This document shows positions 60,134 through 64,000 of a stretch of DNA of 64,000 nt, piece after piece (positions within the stretch are counted from its first letter, which is position 1; each line of letters starts with the position of its first letter). The stretch is from Stratiolaelaps scimitus. Taxonomy: Eukaryota > Arthropoda > Arachnida > Mesostigmata > Laelapidae. The position numbers and the translations under genes are program-made. The notes under the pieces were generated by a model. The model saw only the letters and a program-made list of their open reading frames with translations, had not been told where the DNA came from and did not search any database. Location: the NCBI GenBank assembly GCA_019614645.1, contig JABWDB010000003.1, forward strand, positions 15,957,001-16,021,000, read 5' to 3'.

Positions 60134-61373
60134 TCCATCAGTTCAACTGAGAGTCGGCATTGTTTTGCCATGTGAGGCTAAACTGTGGCCCGTTGTAAAG
60201 TAGTCCAGTACGCGAGTCTACTAAGAAATTCGACCCATTGTCAAAGTGAGATAAGACATTCTCGCTCCTAACATACGCTCTGCCTGAGAAGCATCTGTGA
60301 GTGGGGAAGCTTCATCGATAATTATATGCACACTTTAGACTACCCTGTATTATTTTGGGAGCCCCTATAATTACTCGGACACGAGTCATTTCATAAATCG
60401 AGTTAGATCGTTTAAGTACGAGGCGAGACAGCATGGCATATCGTCAACTAATATAAAATCGATTTGAACACCGTTGAAATTCGTTTATTTAACAGAAAAA
60501 TCACAGGGCAAGCATCAATCAAGCAAGCAAGTGATGCACTATCGTGCGCATGACACTTCTGTCATGGTTTCCTATTGTATACCTACTCTCCTCGGTGTAA
60601 AAAGGCAAAACGGTTGCTGGATTCAATCCACTCGGAATCACGAAATCATATCACCAAAATCGCGTTTTCGTAGATGTAACACTCTATATAATAATACTTT
60701 GGTTCTGGTACCACGTGCTACTTTGTACTGTACGAAATTGACAGCTCAAATCGCCGTTTGCGTTGCCCGCCACACACCGCTTATATGCATCCTACTCATC
60801 TGGCGAAGATTGGTCGAAAATGCTATTATATGTATATTGCCGAGTACGTAAAAATGTACAAACATAAACTAGTCCCCTGCTCCGCACGGAAGCGCCGCCA
60901 ATTTTACGAACAGCGTGATTGGGCTTAATAATAATTTTAAGAATACTAATCACGGGAACATCATAGATGATGAGCATCGTATATACCCAATGTTCGGGGT
61001 AGTTCCGTCTTTGGCAAATATATGCCACCCTATGGCGTTGTTTCATGTCGCCAGCGTCAGCACGGCGACAATTCGAAACAAAACGTTGACTTCTTAGCGA
61101 TCCCTATGGATCGGACAATGACAGCCTTATCTACTCAATTGCGGCCGATCTCGGATAAAAACATTGGGACGCTATTGTCAGCTGCGCTTCCTGTAGAACT
61201 ACAAAGCTGCTACGTATCTGATGTTCCAACCGTGACATACAGTGGAACTCGCCGTAGTCTGCGGCACTACGCCGGTGAAGTTCGGTATCTTTGGAAGGAT
61301 ATCCAGTAGACAAGAAGATCCCCCGCTGTCTCATGCACGTCCTATCCTGCATTCATAATCATACACTGGTCTC

Positions 61374-63302
61374 TTAGATCCGCTCTAGCTCCTCGGGCAT
61401 GAAGCCCGTTTCCCCGACCAATCTAGCCACAACTCGTCCCGATGGCTTGATTTCAATGTGGGTAATGGAGCCGTGCTTAATGGAAAAACGCTGCCATGCG
61501 TCTTCTGGAACTTGAAGAGCGCGGCAAAGGAAATATCTGAAAGAGCACAAGAAACAAATTTACCGAAAATGCCTTTGCAAAACATCTCAATTTTATATTT
61601 GCTTCGCCGAAAAGTCATTCTGATTTGATAGCAGTATTCCCTTGTCATATGTTTAATTATAGCAAAGTAATACCCTAACAAACTACAGCGACTAATTAGT
61701 CAAGCAAATCGATATAATCGTGTGTGTGTGTGTAGCGATTATTTAATTATTCGCTGTGAACTTGGGATACTATGTAGATGAAGACCCTTTAGTGGCACGT
61801 GAAATGATTTGCAATGAAAGCCTGAAAAATCAAATCTCAATGGATGAGTTCTCCTTCTGCTGCTGGGACTGCTTTAGCGTGAACTTCGAGCATCTGCTGC
61901 TGAGATTAGGTTTACGACAGGCTGCTTCTTCATCAAAAAACATGATTTTTTCATGACGAAAAATAGCGGAAATAACCGGACTCACCTAATAACGTTACCG
62001 TGGCATACAAGCAACATTCTCTCGGTCTTTTCTTGACTCGGCTTTGCCCGATAGAAATACTTGCGGAAAGCGGCTTCTATACGGGCTCCATCCTGGAGAA
62101 ACACCGAGGGCTCGCGGAATCTTCCCGACTTTGGCTCAGCCGGAGTCGGATTCCCTTCACGCAACAAATCGGTGGTGACGACTTTTTCCCCCAATTCCGG
62201 TTGCAGTTCTCTGTGTAGATATGCAGTAGATATTTAAATATCAGATTCACTTGGATATGTGATCTAATCGTCAGGGCTATCGCAGGGTGGACCCCCTCCC
62301 CCCATCTAGATTAGCAAAGTAATACATAAAGATATCACGGAAAGGCTTTTCAGGGTACTGCATTAAACTTCTACCAAATTTTTAAATAGTCAAATTTCTT
62401 GAGCAAAAAGAGGAGAAAGGGCGCGCCATCTCCAGATAAGCTGAATGATTCATTAGCAGCTTACTTCAAAATGTAGTCACCCGTTTCTCGGGCCCTCGTC
62501 ATCGTCGAGATTATGATGTGGTCAAATTTCAACCCTAGCTCCTTGAGACGCTTTCCCGTCCACGCCGCCTGCTTCCTGCCTTTCTCGGTTAATTTTCGTT
62601 GAGAGTCGTCGTTAGCCTCACAGTTATAGTGTCCATGACGAACAAGGTAAATATGTCGAGACTTGTGTGGAACCTTGCCTTCCGTCAGGGGGTCGTCCTT
62701 AGTTGAATAGATTTCGGCTGGATCCCTGCGATCCCAATTGAAGTCCCATTTCTTCTTCTGTCAATAAAAAGCAAAAGCAATACACAAACGAGTGAACAAT
62801 AGACTCGCAATACACGAGACACGTTCGTGAACAGATCATGGGAAGAGTGAGAGAGAGCGAGAGCGAGAGAGAGAGAGAGAGAGGTGCAAATATTTCTCTG
62901 ATCTGAACAACAATCGTCGATCCGGATAATGGACGCGCTGTAACAAACTGCTTAGTGCATAGCTTTTACTCTGTCTTTTTAAGCCTTAGCTAATATTTAC
63001 GATTTGTGTGCTCCGTTATTGTTAAGCGAGCAGTGCCGACAGCAGCGGACACTCGCTGAAGGGTGCCTAACCTCATCGTGTAGATATACGCCGGCCTCCT
63101 GCGACTTTGGTAAATGGCCGTAAAGGCGGATACGCCTATGAGAGACACTCCTATGATCGGCCAATGCGGAAACCTTTGGACCAGTTTTAGGCGTCCGAAC
63201 ACTGTCATTGTCCTCACGGTGTTCCTGGTGGGTCCATTTGTTGTAGCCAAGAAGAGCAGCAGTTCCCAGCCCGACAACCGATCCCGCAATTTTCGTTAAC
63301 AT
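61374..63302 (-). CDS. Pgam5: PGAM5 mitochondrial Ser/Thr/His phosphatase (4 exons)
   Basis: PGAM5 is a phosphoglycerate-mutase-fold protein phosphatase anchored in the inner mitochondrial membrane. It acts in mitophagy, cell death and stress signalling through ASK1 and Keap1. Exons: 63302-63174, 62757-62465, 62210-61986 and 61536-61374, giving 810 nt and 269 residues (fly and human about 289). The N-terminus has a hydrophobic anchor, KIAGSVVGLGTAALLGY. The multimerisation motif WDFNWD is at 47-52. The catalytic RHG is at residues 83-85 (His84), with STMTRARET and TDLLREGNP after it. The second catalytic histidine is in LLVCHGNVIR (His211). The C-terminus HGSITHIEIKPSGR...GETGFMPEEL matches the family. 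The donor of exon 1 (GTTTCC) is weak, so residues 35-46 are the least certain part. Intron 1 contains a GA microsatellite. Confidence 0.93.
62850..62883. repeat. (GA)n microsatellite in PGAM5 intron 1
   Basis: A GA/GAGC tract of about 34 bp between PGAM5 exons 1 and 2. Confidence 0.9.
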
Positions 63303-64000
63303 TTTCGTTTGTGAACCTTCAATTATGATAGGGGAAACGTATAACAGACATTAGAAATGTAACAGAAATTAACGAATAAAAGATCAGCTAAACCATTCCA
63401 AATTGACTCGATCTTGATGCCGGATAACTTGAATATACAGGGTGCTGCACATATGTGTTGGAAAACGGTCAAAGGCCACATTCAGTGAAGAAAACTTTGT
63501 ATAGTTCATGAATGCAAGGCCGTGTTGACACAAGAACAATATAGTTAGGTAACGCTTTTATTGCTCTGTTTTGTTAAAACTCTAAAACCTACGCTGAATG
63601 TCTATCAGCCCAGCTTAGTGGCGATAAGCGGTTATTTTCTAGCAATCGTTCGCTTTTCGCCACAAGATTCGCGTATTCGTTCATTGACGAACGTGGCCAC
63701 AAAGTACACACATTTGAGCCAATTTCTCTATTCCAACAACAAGTTTTCCCATCGTTGACACTAATTAATGGTACAATATCTTTGCACCCTTGAGAAAAGA
63801 AACACCAAACAATCTATTGATCGGTTCAAATATACGTACTAATTGAACGCTCTTAATACACCGTCAAGATGAGCCGCTGCGATGACGGCTCTCACTCGCA
63901 ATTATACCCATAGTTCGGTGTTTGTTTACGTGTTGAATACTAGCAGACGATGCCGTCAGACCAACGAAAAGGGAAAGTGTGGGCGACATTTCGATTTCAA
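63303..64000. other. 5' flank of PGAM5
   Basis: It should hold the PGAM5 promoter. No TATA box was identified. The string TACAGGGTGCTGCACA at about 63435 resembles the start of many arthropod transposons, but no partner end is visible. Confidence 0.35.

Larger units (their letters stand above)
59100..61373. other. Intergenic region between TMED and PGAM5
   Basis: The 5' flank of TMED holds a TTGG tetranucleotide repeat (59207-59230) and (AAT)n at 59477-59501. Two short perfect hairpins lie at 59967-59994 and 60103-60133. A 95-codon plus-strand frame (61022-61309) is protein-like but unassigned and lies in the 3' flank of PGAM5. Confidence 0.4.

Overview
This is metazoan nuclear DNA. Coding regions are interrupted by short GT-AG introns with pyrimidine-rich acceptors, intergenic DNA is long, and there are many (TA)n microsatellites and decayed transposons (Tc1-like, mariner, a LINE, a SINE family). 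The proteins are of animal type. I infer an arthropod, most probably a mite or related chelicerate, from compact introns, arthropod-like protein sequences and the repeat content. Without database searches I cannot name the species.

Layout. (1) 0-7 kb: the first coding exon of an unidentified minus-strand gene lies at 554-648, preceded by about 6 kb of GC-rich, CAG/CTG- and GA-rich sequence that looks like promoter or 5'UTR DNA. (2) 7-21 kb: no gene that I can support. It holds a Tc1-like element with very long inverted repeats (10.35-11.18 kb), a SINE copy (14.8 kb), a mariner transposase relic (15.7-15.95 kb) and a GC-rich patch (17.6-18.6 kb). (3) 21.4-39.3 kb: a gene-dense block with succinate-semialdehyde dehydrogenase (minus, 7 exons), HAT1 (plus, one coding exon), a CNPY3/4-type canopy protein ending in KDEL (plus, 4 exons), the spliceosome-associated ESS2/DGCR14 (plus, one exon) and a MANSC-type single-pass membrane protein (minus, 2 exons). 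(4) 39.3-58.3 kb: mostly non-genic, with two SINE copies, GC-rich triplet-repeat patches at 47.7-48.7 and 51.6-53.6 kb, and a short secreted cysteine-rich ORF at 43.75-43.98 kb. (5) 58.3-63.3 kb: a p24/TMED cargo receptor (minus, one exon) and PGAM5 mitochondrial phosphatase (minus, 4 exons).

The genes are not a pathway cluster. They are housekeeping genes: GABA catabolism in mitochondria (SSADH), histone H4 acetylation (HAT1), ER chaperoning (canopy), splicing (ESS2), early secretory transport (TMED) and mitochondrial quality control (PGAM5). All gene models were assembled by hand, joining exons at GT/AG sites that keep frame and conserved motifs.

The most interesting undescribed content is in the repeats and small ORFs. 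It includes a four-copy B-box-containing SINE family, an IR/DR Tc1-type element with a decayed transposase start, a LINE copy whose reverse-transcriptase halves sit head to head (a twin-priming signature), a perfect 21-bp hairpin at 27.4 kb, and the secreted six-cysteine ORF.
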